Source: JAWWOL01 sp963797535 (GTDB taxonomy: Bacteria; Actinomycetota; Actinomycetes; JAWWOL01). Taken from it: DNA of 64,000 nt. How positions within the stretch are numbered: position 1 is the stretch's first letter; each line of letters opens with the position of its first letter. The position numbers and the translations under genes are program-made. The stretch lies in assembly GCA_963797535.1 (NCBI GenBank), contig CAWCPQ010000001.1, positions 2,914,001 through 2,978,000 of the forward strand, in the 5' to 3' direction. Below are positions 23,694-32,615 of this stretch, piece by piece. The notes beneath the pieces were generated by a model, which searched no databases, was not told the DNA's origin, and saw only the letters and a program-made list of their open reading frames with translations.

Positions 23694-25065
23694 CCCGAAC
23701 CGCACCCGCGTAGTCGGACCGGTAGATGCTTTGCACGCGTACAACGTCGCCGGTCTCCGGGGCATCGATCATGTCGCCGTGCCCGACGTAGATGCCGACA
23801 TGGTGGATCGGGCTGCCGAAGAAGACCAAGTCTCCTGGCGCCAGGTTGCCCATGGAGACGTGGCTGCCGACGTAGAACTGAGCCTGGGACGAGTGCGGCA
23901 ACGAGACGCCGGCAGCCGCCCAGGCAAAGGCGGTGAGTCCCGAGCAGTCGAACGCGCCGGGGCCGTCGGCAGCCCACTGGTACGGGGCTCCGAGCTCCCG
24001 GTAGGCGGCCGCCACCGCCACGGCAGCCCTGGACGAGGGCGGCCCAGCACTGCTGGTAACCGGCGGCGGTGGCGCACCCGAGCCGGAGCCACTGCTCGAA
24101 CCGGAGCCACTGCTCGAACCGGAGCCACTGCTCGAACCGGAGCCACTGCTCGAGCCGGAGCCGGTGGACCGATGGCGTCGCCTGGCTGCGGCAGCGGCTG
24201 CAGCAGCAGCGGCCGCCCGGGCGCGTCGAATGGCAGCGCGACGGTCGGCCGCCTTGCTCGCGGCCTCCTGCTCTGCCGCAGCCTTGGCCGCTGCGGCGTC
24301 GGCGGCGGCCTTGCGGGCAGCAGCGGCGGCGACATCCGCTGCCCGCTGGGCGGCGCGCCGCGCTGCCGCCGCGTGCTCGGCCTTGGCCTTGGCCTCAGCC
24401 AACCGGGCGAGCCGAGCCTTCTCCGCAGCGATGACCTCCAGCCGGTGCTGGCGATCGACGAGGGAGTCGACGATGGCCTTGTGCCGCGCGACCTGCGTCA
24501 GGATGTCCGCCTTGGTCGCCGCAAGCGCCGCGGCCTTGGCAGCTGTCGACGCCGCGCTCTGGTCCGCAGCCGTCTGCGCCACCGCGAGGTCGTACTGCGC
24601 GGCAGCGGCAGCATGCAGGGTCGTCGCCTGACTGTCCACGAGGTTGCTCAGCACCGCCGTCGACTCCGCGAGCTCCCCGGCACCCGTCGGTGTGGCCAGC
24701 AGCACGTCCGGATCGCCGCCGGTCTCGTACGCCAGAGCCGCGATGCCGTCGACCTGCTGCTGCAGCGCCGCACGCCGGGCCTTTCCGGCCGCGAGCGACC
24801 GATCGGCGGACGCCTGGTCCACCTTGGCCTGCGCCAGCGCGATCTGGCCGTTGCGGTAGTTCTCGTCGGCGATGTCCAGCCGGTCGTCCAGCTTGGCCAG
24901 CTCGAGCCGGGCGGCGGCGATGTCCGCCGACAGTGGCGCCGGCTTGGCGCTGCCCGTTGCGGGTGCAGTTGCCCGAGCGGTGAGCGGCAGCGCGAAGGAG
25001 CCGGCCAGGGCGAGGACGACCAGCACCCTGGCCGCCACCCCGCTCCTGCTGCTCCTGGCGCTCAT
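23683..25065 (-). CDS. Secreted NlpC/P60 endopeptidase with long coiled coil
   Basis: 460-aa wall hydrolase, convergent with and overlapping the pseudokinase gene by 11 bp. AGGAGG lies 9 nt before the ATG. Signal peptide (VLVVLALAGSFALPLTARA), coiled coil from about 45 to 300 that becomes a nearly pure Ala/Arg/Lys helix, a Gly-Ser repeat linker, then NlpC/P60 with FDCSGLTAFAW, IHHVGIYVG and a final polar residue in IDAPETG (Glu where the sister enzymes have His). It is the third enzyme of this class within 5 kb. Confidence 0.87.
   Translation of the reverse strand: MSARSSRSGVAARVLVVLALAGSFALPLTARATAPATGSAKPAPLSADIAAARLELAKLDDRLDIADENYRNGQIALAQAKVDQASADRSLAAGKARRAALQQQVDGIAALAYETGGDPDVLLATPTGAGELAESTAVLSNLVDSQATTLHAAAAAQYDLAVAQTAADQSAASTAAKAAALAATKADILTQVARHKAIVDSLVDRQHRLEVIAAEKARLARLAEAKAKAEHAAAARRAAQRAADVAAAAARKAAADAAAAKAAAEQEAASKAADRRAAIRRARAAAAAAAAAAARRRHRSTGSGSSSGSGSSSGSGSSSGSGSSSGSGSGAPPPPVTSSAGPPSSRAAVAVAAAYRELGAPYQWAADGPGAFDCSGLTAFAWAAAGVSLPHSSQAQFYVGSHVSMGNLAPGDLVFFGSPIHHVGIYVGHGDMIDAPETGDVVRVQSIYRSDYAGAVRVTG
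24083..24154. repeat. Four tandem 18-bp repeats inside the NlpC/P60 gene
   Basis: The unit CCGGAGCCACTGCTCGAA is repeated four times, the last with one change, encoding the GSGSSS-type flexible linker between coiled coil and NlpC/P60 domain. Exact copies at DNA level suggest copy number may vary between strains. Confidence 0.85.
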
Positions 25066-25258
25066 TGCTGCAGCCCTCCTGCTGAATGCGACCGTGCCGT
25101 GCCCAGCGGGAACGCACGATCAACCACCGACCCGGCGTGCGGGTCGATGGTACTGGTGTGACTCACGAGGCCACTGTGTCTGTTCTACGCCCCGAACCGC
25201 CCGGATGCGGGACATCGGACTGGCGCGTCGCCTCCACCTATTCGTGATCAGGGTTCGT

Positions 25259-25264
25259 TAGGCT
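25259..25264 (+). promoter_or_regulatory. -10 box TAGGCT before sigM
   Basis: TAGGCT lies 24 bp ahead of the sigM GTG in the gap between two divergent genes, and fits the -10 type used throughout the window. Confidence 0.4.
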
Positions 25265-25288
25265 GCGCTGACCGGACCGAGGTGGGGG

Positions 25289-25937
25289 GTGAGCGTTGTG
25301 GAAGGCCAGGTTGCCGAACACCCCGACGCGCTCGACCGAGCCCTCATCGCTCGCCACATCGCCGGCGACAGCACCGCTTTCTCCGAGCTCGTGCGACGGC
25401 ACCAGAACCGGCTGTGGGCGGTCGCGATCCGCACCCTCGGCGATCGCGAGGAGGCGGCTGACGCCGTACAGGACGCCCTGCTGTCGGCCTATCGCAGCGC
25501 CGGCCAGTTCCGGGGCGAGGCCAAGGTGTCGACCTGGCTGCACCGGATCGTGGTGAACGCCTGCCTGGACCGCGCCCGGCGCCAGCAGGCCAGGCCGACC
25601 GTCCCGCTGCCCGCCGACGACGTGCACGCTGCCACCGGCGACCCCCTGGGCAACCAGGAGCTCGCTACCGACCTCGGCCAGGGCCTTGTCCACGTTGCCC
25701 AGCGAGCAGCGAGCGGCGGTCGTCCTGGTGGACGGCCAGGGCTACCCGCTCGACGAGGTTGCCCGGCTGCTCGACGTCCCGGTCGGCACCGTCAAGAGCC
25801 GCTGCTCTCGTGGCCGGGCCCGGCTGGCCGTTCTGCTGCGCGACCCGGAAGCTCCGACCAGGGGGAACCTCGCCGCCGGCTCAGCCGTCCAACCCCCGGA
25901 GCAACCGACGGACCAGCCAGGAGGTGAGCAGGCATGA
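25289..25937 (+). CDS. sigM: ECF RNA polymerase sigma factor SigM (frameshifted in this sequence)
   Basis: ECF sigma factor; region 2 (FSELVRRHQNRLWAVAIRTL, EAADAVQDALLSAYRS) and region 4 (LPSEQRAAVVLVDGQGYPLD, EVARLLDVPVGTVKSRCSRG) are both clear. They lie in different frames because of an extra G near 25682 (CAGGGCC for expected CAGGCC). Restored length is 215 aa. The stop overlaps the anti-sigma start (ATGA). The sigM-anti-sigma-trxB-trxA-cwlM order is that of Rv3911-Rv3915. The break is most likely a sequencing error. Confidence 0.88.
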
Positions 25938-26903
25938 CGGACGACGACCCAACCGAACCGATCGACCCTGCCCACGATCCGGCTCACCTCGGCCTCGAGG
26001 TCATCAGCGACCTCGACGAGGGGCTGCTCAGCGAGGACGAGGCCGACCGCGCCCGCGAGCACCTGGCTGGCTGCGAGCTGTGCCGCGCCGACCGGGAAGC
26101 CCTGGCCTCCGTACGCGAGACCTTGGCCAGCGATGCCTCCGAGATCGTCATGCCCGACGACGTCGCCGCCCGGATCCACGCCGCACTCGCCGACGAGCCC
26201 GCCTACGTCCCGGAAGCGGCCGCGGCCGTCACCACCCTGCCCACCCCGCGCGAGCCGAGCCGTTGGGAGGCGCGGCGCAAACCGGCCCTGATCGGGCTGG
26301 GCGCCGCAGCCGTGATCGTCGCGCTGATCTTCGGCGTGATTCATCTGCCGCGCTCGACCTCCAGCACGGCCGCCTCTGCTGCGAGCCACCAGTGCAGCCG
26401 CCGCGACTCCAGTGGTCGTGCTGCACAGCGGGCGCAACTACACACGGGCCAACCTCAACGCGGCGATCGGACTGCTCGCTTCGCCGTCCCCGGCGGAGTC
26501 GGCACAGGCAGCGTCGGCCGGCGCCCCGGCCACCGTCGCCGGCGCCACGTCAGCAGCAGCCGCCACCAGTGCAGCAGCGCCGGCCACCAGTGCAGCAGCC
26601 CCGGTCACCACCGCAGGGGCGGCGGCCAACGGCGGCTCGGATGCGAGCTCGAAAGCCGCGAAGCCGACCGCCACCCCCGATGTGCTGGCGCCCCTGCGCA
26701 AGCCGGGGGCCGCGCAGGCCTGCCTTCAGTCACTGCTGTCGACCACCGCGGCACCGCTGCTGATCGACTTTGCCCGGTTCGAGGGCAAGCCGGCAGTGGT
26801 CGGCATCTTCGACGACCCCGACGACCCGACCAAGCTCCAGGTGATCGCTGTGGGGCCGCCCGACTGCAAGCTCTACCAGCTGTCCTTCACGCCCAAGCCG
26901 TGA
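25934..26903 (+). CDS. Anti-sigma factor with zinc-finger domain (frameshifted in this sequence)
   Basis: Membrane anti-sigma factor of SigM (Rv3912 position). The N-terminal zf-HC2/ZAS motif is EHLAGCELCRADREAL, followed by one helix (ALIGLGAAAVIVALIFGVIHL). The extracytoplasmic part has an Ala/Thr/Ser repeat region (TSAAAP units) and a C-terminal domain (PAAVVG-like: KPAVVGIFDDPDDP). An extra base near 26385 shifts the frame just after the helix; restored length is about 322 aa. The start is fixed by GGAGGTGA and the overlap with sigM. Confidence 0.82.
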
Positions 26904-26941
26904 CCCGTACGAGCGGCGTCCGGGCGGGAATGGCGCCACCG

Positions 26942-26947
26942 TAGACT
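26942..26947 (+). promoter_or_regulatory. -10 box TAGACT before trxB
   Basis: TAGACT occurs 61 bp before the trxB start, after the anti-sigma gene, and is identical to the box before gyrB. It probably gives trxB-trxA its own promoter. Confidence 0.4.
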
Positions 26948-27008
26948 CCGTTACCGCACACGCCGGCAAACAACAGCCGCGCCGACCGAACCCGAACGAG
27001 GACCCGCC

Positions 27009-28038
27009 GTGACCAGCCTCCCCACCGCCAGCACCGAGACCCACACCGTTGACGTGATCATCGTCGGATCCGGGCCCGGCCGGTTACACGGCCGCGCTCT
27101 ACACGGCCAGGGCCAACCTGACGCCGCTGGTCATCGAGGGCCAGCAGTTCGGTGGCGCCCTGATGACCACCACCGAGGTCGAGAACTTCCCCGGCTGGCC
27201 GGACGGCATCACCGGCCCGGAGCTGATGGACAACATGCGCAAGCAGGCCGAGAAGTTCGGCGCGCGTTTCATCAGCGACGACGCCACCGAGGTCGACCTG
27301 GTCTCCAACCCCAAGATCGTCAAGGTCGGCGACGAGGTCTACTACGCCAAGGCCGTCATCGTCTCCACCGGATCGCGCTGGCGTCGTCTCGGCATCCCCG
27401 GCGAGGAGACGCTGCTCGGACACGGTGTCTCGAGCTGTGCCACCTGCGACGGCTTCTTCTTCCGCGAGCAGGACATCGCCGTGGTCGGTGGCGGCGACTC
27501 CGCCATCGAGGAGGCCACCTTCCTGACCCGGTTCGCCCGGTCGGTCACGATGGTCCACCGCCGGGACACCCTGCGGGCCAGCAAGATCATGCAGGACCGG
27601 GCCCTCGGCCACGACAAGATCTCCTTCGCCTGGAACAGCGTCCCGACCTCGCGTCGTCGGCGACGCACAAGGTCGAAGGCCTGACCATCCGCGACCAGAA
27701 CACCGGAGTCGAGCGGGTTCTGCCGGTCACCGGCGTCTTCGTCGCGATCGGCCACGACCCGGCGAGCGAGCTGTTCACGCGGCCAGCTCGACACCGACGA
27801 CGAGGGCTACCTGCTGGTCAAGGGCCGCAGCACGCACACCAACATCGAGGGCGTCTTCGCCGCCGGTGACGTGGTCGACCACACCTACCGCCAGGCCATC
27901 ACCGCGGCCGGCTCGGGTTGCGCCGCAGCCCTGGACGCCGAGCGCTGGCTGGCGTCGATCGAGGGCACCGACCACATCGACGCCGGCCTCGGCGTGAGCA
28001 CGGCCGACCCGCTGGCCGGGATGCCCGCCGCCACCTGA
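27009..28038 (+). CDS. trxB: Thioredoxin-disulfide reductase (frameshifted in this sequence)
   Basis: FAD/NADPH flavoenzyme that reduces thioredoxin. Blocks in order: VDVIIVGSGP then (next frame) AALYTARANLTPL, VENFPGWPDGITGPELMD, the redox motif CATCDGFFF, NADPH site VVGGGDSAIEEA, VFVAIGHDPAS, and C-terminal FAAGDVVDHTYRQAITAAGSG. The reading frame breaks near 27080 (extra G in GGGCCCGGCCGG), near 27650 (one lost or two gained bases) and near 27780 (extra G in TTCACGCGGCC). Restored length is about 342 aa. GAGGA precedes the GTG start. Confidence 0.92.
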
Positions 28039-28154
28039 GCCCGGCCCGACGGGCAGGGAATCCCACCCCGACCGGCGACGGTTCTACTCAGCGCCGGGCA
28101 CAGCAGCCCAGCACCCCACCGACGCAAGAGCATCACGACCCAAGAGGAGTTCCC

Positions 28155-28481
28155 GTGGCAGGCGCAACCAAGCACGTGACGGACGCCACCTTCACCGCAG
28201 ATGTCCTGCAGAGCGACAAGCCCGTACTCGTGGACTTCTGGGCCGAGTGGTGCAACCCGTGCAAGCTGGTCGCCCCGGTCCTCGAGGAGATCGCGAACGA
28301 GCACGCGGACAAGCTCAACATCGTCAAGCTCAACATCGACGAGAACCCCGAGACCGCTCGGGCCTACCAGATCATGTCGATCCCCACGATGTCGGTGTTC
28401 CAGGGCGGCCAGATCGTCAAGAACATCGTCGGTGCCAAGCCCAAGGCCGCCCTGCTCCGCGACCTCGAGGCTTACCTGTAA
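28155..28481 (+). CDS. trxA: Thioredoxin with WCNPC active site
   Basis: 108-aa cytosolic thioredoxin, start GTG at 28155 with GAGGAG upstream. The fold blocks are present: VLVDFWAEWC, APVLEEIANEH, LNIDENPETARAYQIMSIPT and FQGGQIVKNIVGAKPK. The active site reads Trp-Cys-Asn-Pro-Cys instead of the usual Trp-Cys-Gly-Pro-Cys. The Asn codon AAC needs at least two base changes from a Gly codon, so it is unlikely to be an indel-type error. Position after trxB and before cwlM equals trxC (Rv3914). Confidence 0.93.
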   Translation: MAGATKHVTDATFTADVLQSDKPVLVDFWAEWCNPCKLVAPVLEEIANEHADKLNIVKLNIDENPETARAYQIMSIPTMSVFQGGQIVKNIVGAKPKAALLRDLEAYL

Positions 28482-28515
28482 CTCGCAACGCACCAGTCAC
28501 ATCAGCACCGAAGTC

Positions 28516-28558
28516 AGCCGCTCCGGCGTACCGTCGCCGGGGCGGCTGTTGCTGTTTC
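28516..28558 (+). terminator. Intrinsic terminator after trxA
   Basis: A 13-bp stem (AGCCGCTCCGGCG with CGCCGGGGCGGCT, one T-G pair) with loop TACCGT is followed by the T-rich TGTTGCTGTTTC, 34 bp behind the trxA stop. Confidence 0.82.
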
Positions 28559-28689
28559 GGCTGCCACTCATATGTCCAGCAGGTTTCGTGTTCCCGCCGA
28601 CCGCCGTCTACCATGAACGTTCGCCCCTGCTCACCCGCTGTTCTTCTCGTGTTCGTTTACGCTCGTCGCCAACGGCAAGGACCCCTCAT

Positions 28690-29880
28690 ATGCAGCCAGT
28701 CCGTCGCGGAGACCGAGGGCCCGGTCGTGGCCGAGATTCGGTCCAAGCTGGCGAGCCTGGGTCTCATCCCGCACCCGAACGCCTCGGCGGCCGGGGTGTC
28801 CGGGATCGACGGGTTTGATGGCTTTGACGGTTTCGACGAGGCCTGCGACGAGGCCGTACGAGGCTTCCAGCAGACCCGCGGCCTCTCGGTCGACGGCATC
28901 GTCGGGCCCGAGACCTACCGGGCGCTGGACGAGGCCCGCTGGCAGCTCGGCGACCGCGTGCTCAGCCACCGGGTCAGCAACCCGATCGTCGGTGACGACG
29001 TAGCGGAGCTGCAGCACCGCCTCCAGGAGCTGGGCTTCGACGCGGGTCGCGCCGACGGCATCTTCGGCCAGCCGGACCGAGATCGCCGTACGAGAGTTCC
29101 AGCGCAACGTCGGCCTCGGCGCCGACGGCACCTGCGGCCCGCTCGACGCTGAAGGCGCTGGCCCGGCTGCGGCGCACCGTCGTCGGCGGGCGGGCCCAGT
29201 GGATCCGCGAGACCGAACAGCTGCACCGCGCCGGGCCGACGCTGGCCGGCAAGTCCATCGTCATCGACCCCGGCCACGGCGGCGCCGACCGCGGCGCGCA
29301 GTACCACGGCCTGGACGAGGCTTGGCTGGCCGAGGACCTCGCCGCCCGGATCGAGGGTCGCCTCACCGCGGTGGGCGCCCAGGCCTACCTCACCCGTTCC
29401 GCCGACCTGAGCAGTCACGGCGGCGCCAGCACGGTCGACGACGCCCAGCGGGCTGCACTGGCCAACGGCATCGGCGCCGACCTGTTCCTGTCGCTGCACA
29501 TCGACGCCTCGGCCAACCCGCTGGCCAACGGGGTCGCCGCCTTCTACTTCGGCTCGTACGGCGTCGCCGGGCGGGCCACCGGCTCGGCCATCGGCGCCCG
29601 CCTCGCCGCGCTGCTGCAGGACGAGGTCGCCACCCGTACCGACCTGCTCGACTGCCGGACCCACGCCAAGACCTGGGAGCTGCTGCGGCTGACCCGGATG
29701 CCAGCGGTCCGCCTCGAGCTGGGCTACCTCAGCAACCCGGCCGACGCCCGCCGCCTGGCGACCCCTGACTTCCGCGACACCGTCGCCGAGGCGCTGGTGG
29801 TCGCCGTCGAGCGGCTCTACCTGCCCGACGAGATCGACCGCACCCGCGAGGCCTTCCCGCTGGCCGTCGGGCTGGGCTGA
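28690..29880 (+). CDS. cwlM: CwlM-type N-acetylmuramoyl-L-alanine amidase (frameshifted in this sequence)
   Basis: Two peptidoglycan-binding type 1 repeats (CDEAVRGFQQTRGLSVDGIV and DVAELQHRLQELGFDAGRAD) are followed by an Amidase_3 domain with zinc ligands in VIDPGHGGADRG, the Glu in DEAWLAED and LSLHIDAS, and a catalytic Glu in LELGYLSNP. There is no signal peptide, as in mycobacterial CwlM, which acts in the cytoplasm as a MurA activator. Three +1 errors (near 28711, 29072 and 29141) split it; the restored protein is 395 aa. The first linker has the repeat DGFDGFDGFDE. An AAGGA-like site precedes the ATG. Confidence 0.88.
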
Positions 29881-29896
29881 GCCACCCGCTCACCGC

Positions 29897-30514
29897 TCAG
29901 ACCGGCCGCAGCGCTCCCTCGGGGGTCATCGAGCCCAGCAACCGCTCCAGGGCCACCTCGACGTCCTCGCGCCACGACGCCGTCGTCTTGAGCTCGAGCC
30001 GCAACCGGGGCCAGCGCGAGTGCGGCCGTACGGTCTTGAAGCCCACGGCGAGCAGGTAGTCAGCCGGCAGCACGCAGGCCGGCTCCTGCCAGGCCAGGTC
30101 ACCGAAGGCCTCGATCGCCCGGACCCCGCGGCGGATCAGCTCCTTGGCGACGGCCTGCACGAGCATCCGGCCCAGGCCTCCCCCGGAGAACTCCGGCATG
30201 ATGTGCGCCGACATCAGCAGCACCGCGTCGGCGCTCACCGGGCTGGTCGGGAACGCCACCGACCGGGGTACGTAGGCCGGCGGGGCGAACAGCACGTAGC
30301 CCGCGGCGACGCCGTCGACGTAGGCCACCTTGCCGCAGCTGCCCCACTCGAGCAGGGCCTGGGACACCCACGCTTCCTTCTCCAGCGCGGTGTCGCCCAT
30401 CTCCTCGGCCCGGGAACGCGCCACCGGGTCGAGCTCCCAGAAGACGCAGCGCCGGCAGCGGACCGGCAGGTCGTCCAGGTTGTCCAACGTGATGTTGACC
30501 AGCCTGCGGGTCAT
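29897..30514 (-). CDS. GNAT family N-acetyltransferase
   Basis: 205-aa acetyl-CoA-dependent transferase at the Rv3916c position, convergent with cwlM. The start ATG at 30514 gives MTRRLVNITLDNLDDLP; longer versions lack support. Motif A with the CoA loop is seen as IMPEFSGGGLGRMLVQAVAKELIRRG. An N-terminal CRRC may bind metal. The substrate is unknown. It is intact although it lies inside the indel-rich region. Confidence 0.8.
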   Translation of the reverse strand: MTRRLVNITLDNLDDLPVRCRRCVFWELDPVARSRAEEMGDTALEKEAWVSQALLEWGSCGKVAYVDGVAAGYVLFAPPAYVPRSVAFPTSPVSADAVLLMSAHIMPEFSGGGLGRMLVQAVAKELIRRGVRAIEAFGDLAWQEPACVLPADYLLAVGFKTVRPHSRWPRLRLELKTTASWREDVEVALERLLGSMTPEGALRPV

Positions 30515-30619
30515 GGGCGAGCCATCGTGTCGTACTCCGTCGCGATCATCCGCGTCTGCGGCTCCCCCGAGCAAGGTGAGCGTCCGGCCGGACCCACCCG
30601 TGTCGCGTTGTCGATGGTG

Positions 30620-31618
30620 TCAGCCGACGGGGGCGTCGTCCAGTGTGTCGTTCTCGTTCCGCAGCCCCGGTGCCATCGCGGCCACGATCCGCTCGAGGTC
30701 GTCCACCGAGGCGAACTCCAGCGTGATCTTGCCCTTGGACCGGCCGAGCTCGACCTTGACCCTGGTCTCGAAGTAGTCCGACAGCCGGCCGGCCAGAGAG
30801 ACAAGCGCTGGCGCGTACGGGCGAGAGGCCCGGTGCTTGACGCTGGCAGGGGCCCCGGTCTCGCCGAGGCTGACCAGCTCCTCCACCGCGCGCACGGACA
30901 GTCCCTCAGCCACGATCCGGTGCGCCAGCCGCTCCTGGGCATCGGGGTCGTCGAGAGCCAGCAGGGCGCGGGCGTGGCCGGCGCTCAGGACGCCGGCGGC
31001 GAGACGGCGCTGGACGGCGGGTGGCAGGTTGAGCAGCCGGACCGTGTTGGCGACGTGGGACCGGGACTTGCCGAGCCGGCTGGCCAGCTCCTCCTGAGTG
31101 CCGTCGAACTCCTCGAGCAGCTGCTGGTAGGCGGCACCTTCCTCGAGCGGGTTGAGCTGCTGGCGGTGCAGGTTCTCCAGCAACGCATCCCGGAGCAGGT
31201 CGGTGTCGGCCGTGTCCCGGATGATCGCGGGCACGGTCTCGGCGCCGGCTGCCTGCGACGCGCGCCAGCGCCGCTCGCCCATGATCAGCTGGTAACGCCC
31301 CGGCGCCACCTCGCGGACGACGACCGGCTGCAGCACGCCGACCTCGCGCACGCTGCGAGCGAGCTCGTCGAGGGCCTCCTCGTCGAAGACCAGCCGTGGC
31401 TGCTGCGGGTTGGGCTCGATCGAGGTGACCGGCAGCTCGGCGTAGCGAGCCCCGGCAACCGGCAGCGGCCCCGTCTCGGCGCCCGCCGGGTCACCCGAGC
31501 CCTGCGCCGCGGCATCGACCGGGGGAGCGGGCTGCGACGGTGCTGACTCGGCGGCCGGCGCACTCGTGGGGATCAGGGCCCCGAGACCACGGCCGAGGCC
31601 GCCTCGACGTCCGCTCAT
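30620..31618 (-). CDS. parB: Chromosome partitioning protein ParB
   Basis: CTP-dependent DNA clamp that loads at parS. The 332-aa protein has the N-terminal ParA-stimulating motif GLGRGLGALIP, the ParB/Srx CTPase motif GERRWRASQAA, a helix-turn-helix (SRLGKSRSHVANTVRLLNLP) and a C-terminal dimerisation domain. Its start overlaps the parA stop by 4 bp (ATGA). Two parS sites lie just upstream in parA. Confidence 0.95.
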   Translation of the reverse strand: MSGRRGGLGRGLGALIPTSAPAAESAPSQPAPPVDAAAQGSGDPAGAETGPLPVAGARYAELPVTSIEPNPQQPRLVFDEEALDELARSVREVGVLQPVVVREVAPGRYQLIMGERRWRASQAAGAETVPAIIRDTADTDLLRDALLENLHRQQLNPLEEGAAYQQLLEEFDGTQEELASRLGKSRSHVANTVRLLNLPPAVQRRLAAGVLSAGHARALLALDDPDAQERLAHRIVAEGLSVRAVEELVSLGETGAPASVKHRASRPYAPALVSLAGRLSDYFETRVKVELGRSKGKITLEFASVDDLERIVAAMAPGLRNENDTLDDAPVG

Positions 31619-32613
31619 GCCGAATCACTCTCCCGCTGCGTCCGATGAGCAATCTCCCGGGCGGCTTCCAGATAGGCCATGGACCCGCGCGATCCGGGGT
31701 CGTAGGTGATGACGGACTGCCCGTACGACGGCGCCTCGCTGACCCGTACGCTGCGCGGAATGGCGGTGGTGAGCACCACCGGGCCAAAATGCTCCCGGAC
31801 ATCGTCGGCGACCTGCTCGGACAGCCGGGTCCTGGAGTCGTACATCGTCAGCAGGATCGTGGAGATGTCGAGCGTGGCGTTGAGCTGTTCCTTGACCATC
31901 TCGACGGTGCGGAGCAACTGACGCAGGCCCTCGAGGGCGTAGTACTCGCACTGGATCGGGATCAGCACCTCATCCGCCGCCACCATCGCGTTGACCGTGA
32001 GCAGTCCGAGCGAGGGCGGGCAGTCGATCAGGATGTAGTCGTACTGCTGCTCCGTGGCCGTGATAGCCCGCTTGAGCCGCCACTCGCGGGCCACCAGCGG
32101 CACCAGCTCGATCTCGGCACCGGACAGGTCGATGGTCGCCGGTACGCAGTACAGGGTCTCGAACCCCTCGACCCGCTGGCTGACCTCGTCCAGCTTCTGG
32201 CCATCGATGAGCACGTCGTAGATGGACGGGATGTCGGCGTGGTGGTCGATGCCGAGAGCAGTCGAGGCGTTGCCCTGCGGGTCCAGGTCGATCACCAGCA
32301 CCCGCTGGCCGTGCAGCGCGAGGCCGACGCCGATGTTGACCGTGCTGGTGGTCTTGCCGACCCCGCCCTTTTGGTTGGCCACGGTGATGATCCGGGTGGC
32401 CTGCGGCCGTGGGTAGTGGTCGGCAGCCTTGGGGTTGAGCACCCGTACGGCAGCAGCTGCGGCGGCGGCGATGGGGGTGTCAGCGAGCTCGTGCGAGGCC
32501 GACGAGGTCACCGAAATCGCTGTTTCACGTGAAACATCAACGGTGTAATTACTCGGCGGTGATGTTTCACGTGAAACCCACGGGCCCGGCGGCGGGAGGG
32601 GCTGGCTGGTCAT
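31615..32613 (-). CDS. parA: Chromosome partitioning ATPase ParA
   Basis: Deviant Walker-A ATPase moving ParB-parS complexes. In the 332-aa protein the N-terminal 60 residues are a leader containing two VSRET pentapeptides, which are parS DNA read in frame. The Walker A motif is NQKGGVGKTT, Walker A' is IDLDPQGNAS and Walker B is ILIDCPP. It starts 2 nt after the rsmG stop and overlaps parB, forming the rsmG-parA-parB operon. Confidence 0.95.
   Translation of the reverse strand: MTSQPLPPPGPWVSRETSPPSNYTVDVSRETAISVTSSASHELADTPIAAAAAAAVRVLNPKAADHYPRPQATRIITVANQKGGVGKTTSTVNIGVGLALHGQRVLVIDLDPQGNASTALGIDHHADIPSIYDVLIDGQKLDEVSQRVEGFETLYCVPATIDLSGAEIELVPLVAREWRLKRAITATEQQYDYILIDCPPSLGLLTVNAMVAADEVLIPIQCEYYALEGLRQLLRTVEMVKEQLNATLDISTILLTMYDSRTRLSEQVADDVREHFGPVVLTTAIPRSVRVSEAPSYGQSVITYDPGSRGSMAYLEAAREIAHRTQRESDSA
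32521..32536. promoter_or_regulatory. parS: parS site 1 (perfect)
   Basis: TGTTTCACGTGAAACA is the exact 16-bp parS consensus, inside parA codons for VSRET. Confidence 0.97.
32563..32578. promoter_or_regulatory. parS: parS site 2 (one mismatch)
   Basis: TGTTTCACGTGAAACC differs from the consensus only in the last base. It starts 42 bp after the start of site 1, also in the parA leader, and again encodes VSRET. Confidence 0.93.
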
Positions 32614-32615
32614 CG

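Noticed and set aside
24083..24154. CRISPR array
   Set aside because: Repeats are directly adjacent without spacers and stay in frame within a coding linker. No other array-like pattern was seen in the window.
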